A stretch of 64,000 bases of DNA from Clostridia bacterium (GTDB taxonomy: Bacteria; Bacillota; Clostridia; Acetivibrionales; DSM-2933), in assembly GCA_026418275.1 (NCBI GenBank), contig JAOABQ010000050.1, positions 62,001 through 126,000 on the forward strand. Reading direction: 5' to 3'. A program made the translations under genes and the position numbers. Shown piece by piece: positions 8,359 through 16,903 of the stretch (positions are counted from its first letter, which is position 1; every line of letters begins with the position of its first letter). Below the pieces are notes generated by a model, which saw only the letters and a program-made list of their open reading frames with translations, made no database searches and had not been told where the DNA came from.

Positions 8359-9672
8359 ATGAATGGAATCAACTTTAAGAAATATTATAATGCTTTAGAT
8401 GAAACAGATCTTATTCAATATTCCGGAAAAGTTTCCAAGGTTGTAGGTCTTACCATTGAATCCAACGGTCCTCAGGTGAATATTGGGGAACTTTGTGAAA
8501 TCCGTGCTGCGAAGGAAAAGAGGAATATTAAGGCAGAGGTCGTCGGGTTTAGAGACAATAAGGTTCTATTAATGCCCTTGGGGGATATGAGCGGTATCGG
8601 ACCGGGGAGTACGGTTGTTGCTACCGGGGGCTTCCTCAAAGTCAAAGTTGACATAAATATGGTGGGAAGAGTCATGGATGGGTTGGGAAATCCCATTGAC
8701 GATAAGGGTGATATTGGGGGGAATATGTTTTATTCCGTAACAAAGGAAGCGCCCCATCCTTTAATGAGAAAAAGAATCCTTGATCCTTTATCCCTGGGTG
8801 TAAAATGTATTGACGGTCTTCTGACCATTGGAAAAGGCCAAAGGGTAGGAATCTTTGCCGGAAGCGGTGTTGGAAAGAGTACGCTGATGGGTATGATTGC
8901 CAGAAATACCAAGGCGGATATCAATGTGATTGCACTTATTGGAGAACGTGGTAGAGAGGTCAGGGAATTTATTGAAAAAGATTTGCAGGAAGAGGGGCTA
9001 GCCCGCTCTGTCGTAGTTGTGGCAACCTCTGACCAGCCGGCTTTAATCCGGTTAAAGGGTGCCATGGTTGCGACTGCCATTGCGGAATATTTTAGAGATC
9101 AGGGAAAGGACGTGCTTTTGCTCATGGATTCCTTAACCCGGTTTGCCATGGCTCAGAGAGAAATAGGTCTATCTATTGGAGAACCTCCTGTTTCAAGAGG
9201 ATACACTCCCTCTGTTTTCGGAATTTTGCCGAAGCTTTTGGAAAGGGCGGGAAACTCAGACTGTGGATCGATTACCGGTCTTTATACTGTACTTGTGGAT
9301 GGAGATGACCTCACTGAACCGGTTACAGATACGGCGAGAGGAATTTTAGACGGACATATTGTACTTTCCAGGGCATTGGCAAATAAAAATCAGTACCCTG
9401 CCATAGATGTACTGGCGAGCATCAGCAGGGTAATGTCGGACATTGTCACCCCGGAACATAAAAAAATTGCAAATGAAATGAAAAAGGTAATGGCGGTATA
9501 TAAAGATGCGGAGGACCTTATCAATATCGGTGCTTATGTTAAAGGGAGCAATCCGAAGATCGACTATGCAGTTGAAGTGATTGACAATATTATCGGTTTT
9601 ATTGAGCAGCAAACCCATGATAATTTCACATTTGATGAGGTTATGGACATGATGGGAATGGTTTTGAAGTAA
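8359..9672 (+). CDS. fliI: Flagellum-specific export ATPase FliI
   Basis: Hexameric ATPase of the flagellar type III export system, related to F1-beta. It has 437 residues. The Walker A is GIFAGSGVGKSTL (residues about 164-176). ALIGERGREVREF carries the catalytic Glu, and Walker B is in VLLLMDSLTRFAMAQREI. The ribosome site is GGGAGGG. It follows fliH and precedes fliJ, the usual order of the ATPase complex. Confidence 0.98.
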   Translation: MNGINFKKYYNALDETDLIQYSGKVSKVVGLTIESNGPQVNIGELCEIRAAKEKRNIKAEVVGFRDNKVLLMPLGDMSGIGPGSTVVATGGFLKVKVDINMVGRVMDGLGNPIDDKGDIGGNMFYSVTKEAPHPLMRKRILDPLSLGVKCIDGLLTIGKGQRVGIFAGSGVGKSTLMGMIARNTKADINVIALIGERGREVREFIEKDLQEEGLARSVVVVATSDQPALIRLKGAMVATAIAEYFRDQGKDVLLLMDSLTRFAMAQREIGLSIGEPPVSRGYTPSVFGILPKLLERAGNSDCGSITGLYTVLVDGDDLTEPVTDTARGILDGHIVLSRALANKNQYPAIDVLASISRVMSDIVTPEHKKIANEMKKVMAVYKDAEDLINIGAYVKGSNPKIDYAVEVIDNIIGFIEQQTHDNFTFDEVMDMMGMVLK

Positions 9673-9712
9673 GTTGTAAATTTAAGCACAATCAAAGCTT
9701 TTGGAGGTAAAG

Positions 9713-10177
9713 GTGGCCGGAAAATTTAAATTTAAACTGCAGCCATTATTAAATGTAAAAATCCAAATTGAAGACAGTTTAAAAAACGAATTTGGTAAAG
9801 CCATGCTCAAGCTGGAGCAGGAGAAAGAACGCTTAAGCTTACTGGAATACGAAAGAAAAGAATTAATCGGAACTTTTAATGAAAGGTCTGCTCAGGGAGT
9901 AATGGTAAAGGAGCTAAGGGAATATACGGCATATATTTCACATATGAAGGAGAAAATGGACCTGCAAAAAGAAAATATAAATGCTGCACAAAGGAATGTC
10001 GATAAATGTAGGGAGGAGCTGATTAAAGCTTCAAGAGAGAGAGAAATCATAGAGAAGTTAAAGGAAAAGAAATACCAGGAATATCTGAAGGAAATTTTAA
10101 AAGAGGAGCAAAAGACCAATGATGAGGTAGTGAGTTACAGCTATAACAACAGGATTGCGGGAGATGAAAATGGCTGA
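9713..10177 (+). CDS. fliJ: Flagellar export chaperone FliJ
   Basis: Coiled-coil stalk of the export ATPase ring. It has 154 residues from the GTG at 9713 (MAGKFKFKLQPLLNVK), with GGAGGT just before it; the TTG at 9701 would precede the ribosome site. The protein is almost entirely charged coiled coil, as in the family. FKFKLQPLLNVK is the typical FliJ opening. It overlaps the next gene by 8 bases. Confidence 0.92.
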   Translation: MAGKFKFKLQPLLNVKIQIEDSLKNEFGKAMLKLEQEKERLSLLEYERKELIGTFNERSAQGVMVKELREYTAYISHMKEKMDLQKENINAAQRNVDKCREELIKASREREIIEKLKEKKYQEYLKEILKEEQKTNDEVVSYSYNNRIAGDENG

Positions 10178-11024
10178 GAAAAGTAAGGAAAAGAAAGTAG
10201 CGGATCAAGTGGAGGAGAGCCCCAAAACGCAGGGAAGCGAAGATAATAAACCTAAAAAAGGCAGTATGCTTTTTACCGTACTGGCAGTTTTAGTTTCGAT
10301 TATCATCATACTGGCGGTGGTTGGAGGGGCTTTTTTCATTGTGATTAGAAATAATGTAAACGGGCTTACCGATAAGTATAGAAAGGACATACAAACCATT
10401 CCGGTCTTAAAATGGGCTTTGCCTGCGCTGCCAGATCCGGAAGACCCCAAGAACTTAACGGATGCTGAAATCAGGGCAAAATATACTGAATTAAGAAAGA
10501 AAAAGGATGAACTTGCAAAAGCCCTGGAGGAATCGGAAAAGAAAAACAAAGAACTGGAAAAGGTTAAGAGTGAACAGGAAAAAGTTAAAAGCGAAAGTGA
10601 GAAGATAAAAAAAGAAGCTGAAGAATTGAAAAAGAAGGCTGAAGCAGAAAAAAAACAATTGGCAGAGGACAAGAAAAAGATAGAAGAAATGATTGCAAAG
10701 GGAGATAAGCAGGGATTTAAGGAATACTTTGAAACGGTTGATAAGGAAACGGCAATTAAGGTTTATGAAGAAATCATGAAAGAACAGAAGGCAAGTGAAG
10801 ATGCGGTAAAGTTTTCACAACTCTACGAAAAGATGGATGCGAGTGCAGCCGCTACGATTTTTGAAGAACTGGGAAATCAAAAAATCGATCTGGTGGTGGA
10901 CGTAATGAAAAATATGAAAAAGGATCTTGCAGCGCAAATTCTGGCTGCCATGACTCCTGAATATGCATCCAAAGTGACGGAAAAGCTTTCGAAAATTTAT
11001 TTAACGACCCCTAAAGCCCGATGA
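10170..11024 (+). CDS. MotE-like membrane/coiled-coil protein with MgtE N-terminal-type domain
   Basis: Occupies the place between fliJ and fliK where Firmicutes carry a MotE/YlxF-like protein. It has 284 residues from the ATG at 10170 (GGGAG seven bases before). A short charged N-terminus is followed by one membrane helix (about 32-55), then a Lys/Glu coiled coil (about 100-180). A helical C-terminal repeat domain with MDASAAATIFEELGN resembles the MgtE N-terminal domain. Related proteins are stator or motor chaperones in epsilonproteobacteria; the role here is inferred only. Confidence 0.75.
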   Translation: MAEKSKEKKVADQVEESPKTQGSEDNKPKKGSMLFTVLAVLVSIIIILAVVGGAFFIVIRNNVNGLTDKYRKDIQTIPVLKWALPALPDPEDPKNLTDAEIRAKYTELRKKKDELAKALEESEKKNKELEKVKSEQEKVKSESEKIKKEAEELKKKAEAEKKQLAEDKKKIEEMIAKGDKQGFKEYFETVDKETAIKVYEEIMKEQKASEDAVKFSQLYEKMDASAAATIFEELGNQKIDLVVDVMKNMKKDLAAQILAAMTPEYASKVTEKLSKIYLTTPKAR

Positions 11025-11104
11025 GGACGTTTAGTGGTATGGGGGAGTAGCTGACAGGATAAAAATGATAATGGAATTACCACAACTTCTATATGGAAAA
11101 GTAT

Positions 11105-11132
11105 TAAACGATCCATAAGAAATAACCGATAT
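11105..11132 (+). promoter_or_regulatory. Candidate sigma-D promoter before fliK
   Basis: TAAA (11105-11108), 16-bp spacer, ACCGATAT (11125-11132), against the Bacillus sigma-D consensus TAAA-N14-16-GCCGATAT: one mismatch. Its likely start is about 50 bases before the fliK ATG. Confidence 0.5.
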
Positions 11133-11190
11133 TTATTATAGGATATAGACCACCCGGTTTATATAATGAATAAAAAAAGGAGGTGAATTC

Positions 11191-12843
11191 ATGATTACAC
11201 AAAGAAGCGGACTACAATATATCGCCAATATGCTTCCTGTCATGCCGGAAATTGAAACCAAAAGAGTTGGGAGTTTTAACAAAAATAACTCGTATGATTT
11301 TAAAAACTTTTTGGATAAGGCGTCTAAAAGCCCGGTTGATCAGCGGAGAGACAATCCGATGCAGTATGGGAGAAGTAAAGATTTACAGTCGAGAAGCGTA
11401 GATCAACGGGAAAGGGTTGAAAACTATGGAGAAGCAAAACGGAATAGCAAAACAAACAATGGAGCAGATAAATTAGACAGTCAAAGAGATTTAAAGAAAA
11501 CGTACAATGAAGCAAAAAAAGTTAATGATGATAAACCACAAAACACGAAAAAAGTAAAAACGGAAGCTGTAACCGAAAGCCTTGCACAGGCTTTAGGAAT
11601 CAAGCAGGACGATATAATGAAGATTCTGGAAAGTTTGAACATTAAAGGTGAAGAACTTGCCGATAGTGCCAAGATCAATGAAATTGTTCAGAAACTATCC
11701 GCCTTGTTGGGATTGGACAATAAGAAAATGGCACAACTTGCTGAACTATTGAGTGTAATCAATGAAAAAGCAGATGCACTGTTAAAAAAGACAAAAGCAG
11801 AGGGGGCGACTGCAGGTGATGCGGCAGATACGGTAGAAGCGGCCAAAGATAAAGACCCTCAGAAACATGAATTTGTAAAACCAGGTCAAGGCGAAAAACT
11901 ACAGGAGAAAGAACAAAGCATTACCGTCAAGGATACACTGAATTTATCTAAATTGGTTAATGAGTTTAAGACACGAATGGAAGAACTGCTGCAAAAGTAC
12001 CAACAAAATCAGGAAGCAGTATCAAAAGAAATTACCGGGACCTTGGAAGAGGTTTTAGTGGCGGCCAATGGTGAATCATTAGGAACCAAAGACACTAATG
12101 TCAATACAAAAGAAAAGACGATGAATTTAAAAAACGATAAGGATATTGATAAGGAAAGTACCGGTCAAGAAGACATAAAAGCTGCTCAAGAAAAAGATGC
12201 AAATAAATCCGATTCAAAGCAGGAAGAAGCTAAAGGTGGCTTGCCTGGGGAACTCAAAAAAGCTGAGGTCCAAGGAATAAAAGGACCTGGAGAAAAAAAT
12301 GACGATAATAGAGCAGTTAAGTTTAATGAAGCCATTTCGAATCAGACCCAAAAGACAGCAGAAGTAAAGGAAACTGCAAAGGTTCATAGAGAGGTTCCGG
12401 TACCCAAAAGCGAAATTATAAACCAGGTTATTGAAAAAGCAAAGGTTACACTCAACGGAGATAAATCCGAAATGTCAATGGAACTAAAACCGGAGAGTCT
12501 GGGAAAGCTTACTTTAAAGGTAATTACTGAACGCGGCGTTGTCATGGCAAAGTTTGTTGCAGAAAGCCAGCAGGTAAAAGAGGTTCTTGAATCCAACATG
12601 CAGCTTTTAAAAGATACACTGGAGAAGCAGGGGTTAGCCGTTCAAGGCTTTAGTGTATCGGTCAACCAGGATTCATCCAAGGGGTTTAGAAGGGAAGAAT
12701 TTTCACAAAACCAGACGAGTGGGAAAAATTCTGGCATTTCCCCTTTGGGATCAAAAATGGTTCAGGCGGCTGAGCTGCCGGACAGGCAGGATAAAGTGAA
12801 TCCCTATCATATCAATGACAATAGAATCAATTTAACGGCGTAG
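11191..12843 (+). CDS. fliK: Flagellar hook-length control protein FliK
   Basis: Secreted ruler that stops hook growth and switches export specificity. It has 550 residues. The long middle is low-complexity, Lys/Glu/Asp/Asn-rich and poorly conserved, as usual. The C-terminal domain is recognisable: SMELKPESLGKLTLKV followed by VVMAKFVAESQQVKEVLESN, the FliK specificity-switch fold. The ribosome site AAAGGAGGTG is near perfect. A sigma-D-like box lies about 60 bases upstream. Confidence 0.92.
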   Translation: MITQRSGLQYIANMLPVMPEIETKRVGSFNKNNSYDFKNFLDKASKSPVDQRRDNPMQYGRSKDLQSRSVDQRERVENYGEAKRNSKTNNGADKLDSQRDLKKTYNEAKKVNDDKPQNTKKVKTEAVTESLAQALGIKQDDIMKILESLNIKGEELADSAKINEIVQKLSALLGLDNKKMAQLAELLSVINEKADALLKKTKAEGATAGDAADTVEAAKDKDPQKHEFVKPGQGEKLQEKEQSITVKDTLNLSKLVNEFKTRMEELLQKYQQNQEAVSKEITGTLEEVLVAANGESLGTKDTNVNTKEKTMNLKNDKDIDKESTGQEDIKAAQEKDANKSDSKQEEAKGGLPGELKKAEVQGIKGPGEKNDDNRAVKFNEAISNQTQKTAEVKETAKVHREVPVPKSEIINQVIEKAKVTLNGDKSEMSMELKPESLGKLTLKVITERGVVMAKFVAESQQVKEVLESNMQLLKDTLEKQGLAVQGFSVSVNQDSSKGFRREEFSQNQTSGKNSGISPLGSKMVQAAELPDRQDKVNPYHINDNRINLTA

Positions 12844-12854
12844 AGGGTGGTAAA

Positions 12855-13775
12855 ATGGCTATATCGGGAGCAAGTAATCAAAAAACAATTCAACAGATCA
12901 TCGATGCTGGAGCTACAAGTACAAAGGGAAGAAAGACCGGTGAACTGGGGAAGGATGATTTCCTTAATCTATTGGTTACACAGCTTAAGTATCAAGACCC
13001 GTTAAAACCTGTGGATGATAAGGAATTCATCGGTCAAATGGCACAATTCAGTGCACTGGAACAAATGCAAAATATGAATACCAGTTTTTCTTCTGTTAAG
13101 GCGTTTAACCTCATTGGTAAACATGTTACTGCAAATCTGGTGGATGATGCCACAAAAGAAACCAAAGTTATCGAGGGTGACGTAACCAACGTAAAAATGG
13201 ATAAAGGAAAAGCGTCGGTTATTGTAAGAGGGAAGGAAATTCCGGTAGACCAAATTGTAGATGTTACCGAGGGAGTAAAAACCTCACAATCCAAGCTTGC
13301 ATCCTACACCAATTTGATTGGATATGATGTAAAGGGAGCAGTTTTTGACCCGGCATCGGGAGATATTGTCGGTGTGCAGGGGATTGTTAAATCGGTTCAG
13401 AAAGGGCAATATGAAGATCTTGCCATTATGGATGGCGTAAAAGTAGAGATTTCTGAAGTGATATCCAACCGGCCGTCAAGTGATCCGAACTTTAGAAAGG
13501 ATTACCTGGAAAGCAATAAAGGAAAAGAAGTAGCCGTATATATTTCGGATAAATCAGGGGGCAATAAGGTACCTGTAGCAGGTTTATTGAGAGAATTCAA
13601 AATTGCCGGGGACGGTAAGATAACAGCAACCCTTGATCAAATGGAGGTACCGGTTGAAAGTATTACCAATATTGCACCTGCGGCAAATACCGGCAGTACA
13701 AGCACCGGCAGTACAAATACCGGCAGTACAAACACCGGTAGTACAAATACCGGCAATACAAACACAACACTTTAA
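12855..13775 (+). CDS. flgD: Flagellar hook capping protein FlgD
   Basis: Scaffold at the tip of the growing hook. It has 306 residues, longer than many FlgD proteins. The N-terminal signature GKDDFLNLLVTQLKYQDPL is followed by EFIGQMAQFSALEQM. A C-terminal Ig/Tudor-like region follows. The last 30 residues are a perfect-period (N/S)TGST repeat encoded by a 15-bp minisatellite. Confidence 0.95.
   Translation: MAISGASNQKTIQQIIDAGATSTKGRKTGELGKDDFLNLLVTQLKYQDPLKPVDDKEFIGQMAQFSALEQMQNMNTSFSSVKAFNLIGKHVTANLVDDATKETKVIEGDVTNVKMDKGKASVIVRGKEIPVDQIVDVTEGVKTSQSKLASYTNLIGYDVKGAVFDPASGDIVGVQGIVKSVQKGQYEDLAIMDGVKVEISEVISNRPSSDPNFRKDYLESNKGKEVAVYISDKSGGNKVPVAGLLREFKIAGDGKITATLDQMEVPVESITNIAPAANTGSTSTGSTNTGSTNTGSTNTGNTNTTL
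13687..13761 (+). repeat. 15-bp tandem repeat, five copies, at the end of flgD
   Basis: Five copies of a unit like ATACCGGCAGTACAA with single-base differences. It is in frame (15 = 3x5), so gain or loss of units keeps the frame and lengthens a Thr/Gly/Ser/Asn tail. Confidence 0.9.
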
Positions 13776-13823
13776 AAAAACTGAGTTAAGGTTGGCAATG
13801 GTATGGTGAAGGAAGGTGTAGGT

Positions 13824-14210
13824 ATGATAATCAATAACAAAATCATTAACAATGTAGGAAGAATACAGCCTACAAGGCCGTTAGCACCAGTACAAAAGTC
13901 TACGCCGCCTGCAGGAGATTTCAGTAAAATACTTGAAAGCAAAATCAATGAAAAATCAGAGATAAAATTTTCAAAACACGCAGAAGCCAGGCTGCAAACC
14001 AGAAATATCCAACTTACCGAAGTGCAAAAGGAAAAAATCAATAATGCAGTTAAAAGGGCTGAGGAAAAAGGTGTGAGGGATTCACTGGTGCTTGTAGACG
14101 ATATTGCGCTGGTTGTAAACGTAAAAAACAAAACCGTCATAACAGCAGTAAGCAGCAACGAATTAAAAGAAAATGTATTTACCAATATTGACGGTGCAGT
14201 TTTTGCTTAA
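13824..14210 (+). CDS. Conserved flagellar operon protein (TIGR02530 type)
   Basis: Small conserved protein found between flgD and flgE in Firmicutes; exact role unknown. It has 128 residues from the ATG at 13824, with GGAAGGTG five bases before; the ATG at 13803 lacks a site. The core is KFSKHAEARLQTRNIQLTE followed by a conserved hydrophobic stretch (LVLVDDIALVVNVKNKTVIT). A sigma-D-like promoter for flgE begins at its stop codon. Confidence 0.85.
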   Translation: MIINNKIINNVGRIQPTRPLAPVQKSTPPAGDFSKILESKINEKSEIKFSKHAEARLQTRNIQLTEVQKEKINNAVKRAEEKGVRDSLVLVDDIALVVNVKNKTVITAVSSNELKENVFTNIDGAVFA

Positions 14211-14234
14211 GCTTTATCTAAAATATGCCGATAT
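14208..14234 (+). promoter_or_regulatory. Candidate sigma-D promoter before flgE
   Basis: TAAG (14208-14211), 15-bp spacer, GCCGATAT (14227-14234): the -10 is a perfect match to the Bacillus sigma-D consensus and the -35 matches three of four. The expected start is near 14242, giving a leader of about 155 bases before flgE. Confidence 0.6.
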
Positions 14235-14294
14235 ATTTAATAGAGCGTAACAATAAACAAAGGATACAATCTCGAAAATTAAATACTTATTAAA

Positions 14295-14371
14295 GGTTCT
14301 TCAAACCAAAGTACGGAATGTAGCCGGACCCTTTCGGGAGGCTACCTATCCCCGACCGACTGACGGGATAG
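14295..14371 (+). promoter_or_regulatory. Structured 5' leader of flgE (three hairpins)
   Basis: GGTT/AACC (14295-14307) is followed by two abutting hairpins. Hairpin 1 is GTAGCC...GGCTAC (14320-14345) with an inner CCC/GGG and a TTTC loop. Hairpin 2 is CTATCCC...GGGATAG (14346-14371). The flgE ribosome site (AAGGAGG at 14381) comes ten bases later. It has no T run and does not match the c-di-GMP-I, c-di-GMP-II or other riboswitch cores I know. Confidence 0.55.
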
Positions 14372-14397
14372 CGGACTTAGAAGGAGGTCGTTTCATT

Positions 14398-15747
14398 ATG
14401 ATGAGATCCATGTTCTCTGGGGTTTCTGGTCTACGCGCACATCAAACACGGATGGATGTTATTGGTAACAACGTTGCCAATGTAAATACCATCGGTTTCA
14501 AATCAGGAAGGGTTACATTTCAGGAAGTATTCAGCCAAACATTAAGAGGTTCCGGGGCACCTGATTCAGCTACCGGAAGAGGCGGTACAAATCCTATGCA
14601 GGTAGGTCTTGGTATTGGGGTTGGAGCCGTAGATACCATCGTTACCAGAGGAAGTTTGCAAAGAACGGATAATCCCACAGACCTTTCTGTTGAAGGTGAG
14701 GGTTACTTTATTGTAAAAGGTGGAAATGCCGATCTTTACAGATTTACCAGGGCAGGGAATTTTGGGGTTGACAAGCTGGGCAACCTTGTAACTGCGAACG
14801 GTATGAATGTGTACGGATGGCAGGACTACGGCGGTAAAGCCAGCACAGACGGTTCTTATGTGTTTGATACTGAAAAGCCTATTGAGCCTATCAACTTATA
14901 CTCCGATATCTATAATAAAAATAAAAAGATGATTGCAGCAAAGGCAACGACAGACGCAGTTCTTGCGGGTAATCTGGACTCGTCCAAAATACCTTTGGGA
15001 AGCTCTGTTGCTTCATCCTCGGCACAGTTTTCCGTCCCTTTGACTGTGTATGATTCTCTTGGAAACGACTATAAAATTAATATCGATTTCTGGAAATATA
15101 ACGCAAGCGGCATTACCGCAAGTGGAGCCAGCGGCGGGACAGATTGGTACTGGTCCATCAGCGCATCGGGAGTAACCACTTCTTCCGCTAACGGATATTT
15201 GTTATTTGATACTACAGGACAGGTTGTGTCCGGTGCTTCAGGGTATGAGCTAAAGCCTTCCATCCAGATTACTCCGGCGTCCAGCGTTGGAACCGAGCCG
15301 ATTAAAGTTACTTTGGATTTTGCCAAACTAACCATGTACTCTGCAGATAGTTCGGTTAAACCTACCAATGTAAACGGATACTCCACCGGTGGCCTCGTTA
15401 CATTCAATATTGGATCGGACGGTATTTTAACAGGGATATACAGTAATGGTCAGCAGCAGCCTTTGGGAATGATCGCCCTGGCCAGTTTTGAAAACCCGAG
15501 TGGTTTACAAAAAGTAGGCGAAAATATGTTTGTACCGACAACCAACTCCGGAGATTTCAAAAAAGGTGTAAAGGCCGGTTCGGAGGGAGTAGGAACTATG
15601 AACCCGGGTACCCTTGAAATGTCCAATGTTGATCTATCCAGGGAATTTACCGATATGATCGTTACTCAAAGAGGTTTCCAGGCAAACAGCAGAATTATAA
15701 CTACATCGGACGAAATGCTGCAGGAACTGGTTAATCTGAAGAGATAA
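14398..15747 (+). CDS. flgE: Flagellar hook protein FlgE
   Basis: Main hook subunit, 449 residues. The N-terminal axial signature SGLRAHQTRMDVIGNNVANV is followed by NTIGFKSGRVTFQ. The C-terminal one is NVDLSREFTDMIVTQRGFQA. The exposed middle is Ser/Gly/Ala-rich. It has a sigma-D-type promoter and a structured leader of its own, which would raise its output over neighbouring genes. Two ATG codons stand in tandem at 14398 and 14401; the first is used here. Confidence 0.97.
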   Translation: MMRSMFSGVSGLRAHQTRMDVIGNNVANVNTIGFKSGRVTFQEVFSQTLRGSGAPDSATGRGGTNPMQVGLGIGVGAVDTIVTRGSLQRTDNPTDLSVEGEGYFIVKGGNADLYRFTRAGNFGVDKLGNLVTANGMNVYGWQDYGGKASTDGSYVFDTEKPIEPINLYSDIYNKNKKMIAAKATTDAVLAGNLDSSKIPLGSSVASSSAQFSVPLTVYDSLGNDYKINIDFWKYNASGITASGASGGTDWYWSISASGVTTSSANGYLLFDTTGQVVSGASGYELKPSIQITPASSVGTEPIKVTLDFAKLTMYSADSSVKPTNVNGYSTGGLVTFNIGSDGILTGIYSNGQQQPLGMIALASFENPSGLQKVGENMFVPTTNSGDFKKGVKAGSEGVGTMNPGTLEMSNVDLSREFTDMIVTQRGFQANSRIITTSDEMLQELVNLKR

Positions 15748-15762
15748 GCATTGATTCAATAA

Positions 15763-15802
15763 CACCGTAGGTTGGATTTTAATAAAAATTCAGCTTACGG
15801 TG
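15763..15802 (+). terminator. Hairpin after flgE, possible terminator
   Basis: CACCGTA and TACGGTG, with further AT pairing inside (GGATTTT and AAAATTC), form a long stem 15 bases after the flgE stop. The T run is weak (ATTTAATATT), so termination may be partial. Confidence 0.45.
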
Positions 15803-15925
15803 ATTTAATATTGAGAAAAATGAAGGATTTTGGAAAAGAATATAGAATATATAGAAGTATATCTTACATTTAGATTAAAAATAGATTAAAAATTGCATAC
15901 TTTAAGGGAATTTCGCAAATTTCTA

Positions 15926-15954
15926 TTGAGTTTTTGGGGTAAAAATATTATTAT
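15926..15954 (+). promoter_or_regulatory. Candidate sigma-A promoter in the flgE-fliL gap
   Basis: TTGAGT (15926-15931), 17-bp spacer, TATTAT (15949-15954). It lies about 420 bases before fliL and could restart transcription for the second half of the operon. Confidence 0.5.
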
Positions 15955-16013
15955 AAATGTAACATGGTTAAATCGGTCGTCTTTTGTCTGGTATTGTAAG
16001 TCGACAGCCATAT

Positions 16014-16109
16014 ATGTTCTATATCCGGTTCTTTAGATACGGAAAAGTGAAAAAACTGGTTATCCCAGAAACTATTGAAGAAAGCGCCGAAGTAGTGATA
16101 CAATATTAA
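16014..16109 (+). pseudogene. Possible remnant of flbD (3' end only)
   Basis: A 31-codon frame ends in KKLVIPETIEESAEVVIQY. It resembles the C-terminus of FlbD/SwrD proteins, where GKK is followed by a hydrophobic triplet, E(S/T)xE and an IxEY-type end. The N-terminal FlbD signature (LNG.EF) is missing, and there is no good ribosome site. Synteny supports the idea; similarity over 20 residues is weak evidence. Confidence 0.3.
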
Positions 16110-16377
16110 GAAGATAAAGTTTCAATGGTTTTTAATAACTCAAATCGTTATAGTTTCAAGTATTATACAATTGCTTTCAATTTTATATAGCCATTCAACT
16201 GCATTTATACAGAATATGATTGAATCATGGATTTGTCCGAGCATGATAAAGGCCCTATAAATATTCAAACATTATAATGATTTTCGGATTTGTCATATAT
16301 CCTATAATGTGAAAAATGCTCTTTAAAAAATTATGTAAAGTTTCATTTGTACTCCAAGGATAAAGGGGGCATGGATT

Positions 16378-16890
16378 TTGCAAGGTAAAGGTAATTTCTT
16401 TGTTCTTTTGTTTATTGTCGCATTTCTTGCGCTCGCGTTAGCGATGCTGGCAGGTTATGTCTTTTTTGTCGGAAATTCTCCCACAACACCTGCAGATAGT
16501 CATGGTACCGGTACGGTGGTAGATAAGCCCGAAATAGATGAACTAGACAAAACGAAGCTTTTTGAAGGCAAAAAAATCTTCAACTTAAAAACGATGGATA
16601 GTAAACAAATTGCGGTTGCTCAAGTAAGTATCGAAATACAATCCTATAAAAAGGTTGATGGAATCAAAAAACCCTTGGAAAAAGTGATTGCATATGATAG
16701 CGAAATAAAAGAATTGATTACCAAATATTTTTTGGATATGACACTGGAAGAAGCTAAGAAAAGTGAAACCATTAAGAAAACCAGTGAACATTTAAAAGAT
16801 AAGATTAATGAACTTCTATTGGAAGATGTTAAGAACAAAGGAAACAAAATTGTTTATAATGTAGTATTTGATGAGTGGTTAGTCCAGTAG
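16378..16890 (+). CDS. fliL: Flagellar basal body-associated protein FliL
   Basis: Membrane protein next to the stator. It has 170 residues with one N-terminal membrane helix (about 7-30). The periplasm-facing domain shows the FliL pattern (FNLKTMDSKQIAVAQVSIEI; IKKTSEHLKDKINELLLEDV). The start is TTG at 16378, nine bases after AAAGGGGG; the nearby ATG at 16371 leads to an early stop. It precedes fliM by 13 bases. Confidence 0.88.
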   Translation: MQGKGNFFVLLFIVAFLALALAMLAGYVFFVGNSPTTPADSHGTGTVVDKPEIDELDKTKLFEGKKIFNLKTMDSKQIAVAQVSIEIQSYKKVDGIKKPLEKVIAYDSEIKELITKYFLDMTLEEAKKSETIKKTSEHLKDKINELLLEDVKNKGNKIVYNVVFDEWLVQ

Positions 16891-16903
16891 GAGGTGGTTT
16901 TAA

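Larger units (their letters stand above)
15803..16377 (+). other. Long gap between flgE and fliL (flbD-motA-motB position)
   Basis: In many clostridia flbD, motA and motB lie here. None is present as an intact gene. The region holds a promoter, the possible flbD remnant at 16014-16109, and otherwise AT-rich sequence with scattered stops in all frames. Confidence 0.5.

Noticed and set aside
11191..12843. fliK as a frameshifted or low-quality gene because of its low-complexity middle
   Set aside because: The frame is intact and the C-terminal FliK domain is present; a variable middle is normal in this family.
14281..14397. flgE leader as a c-di-GMP riboswitch
   Set aside because: The conserved cores of class I (CACGCAnAGGGCAAACC type) and class II are absent.
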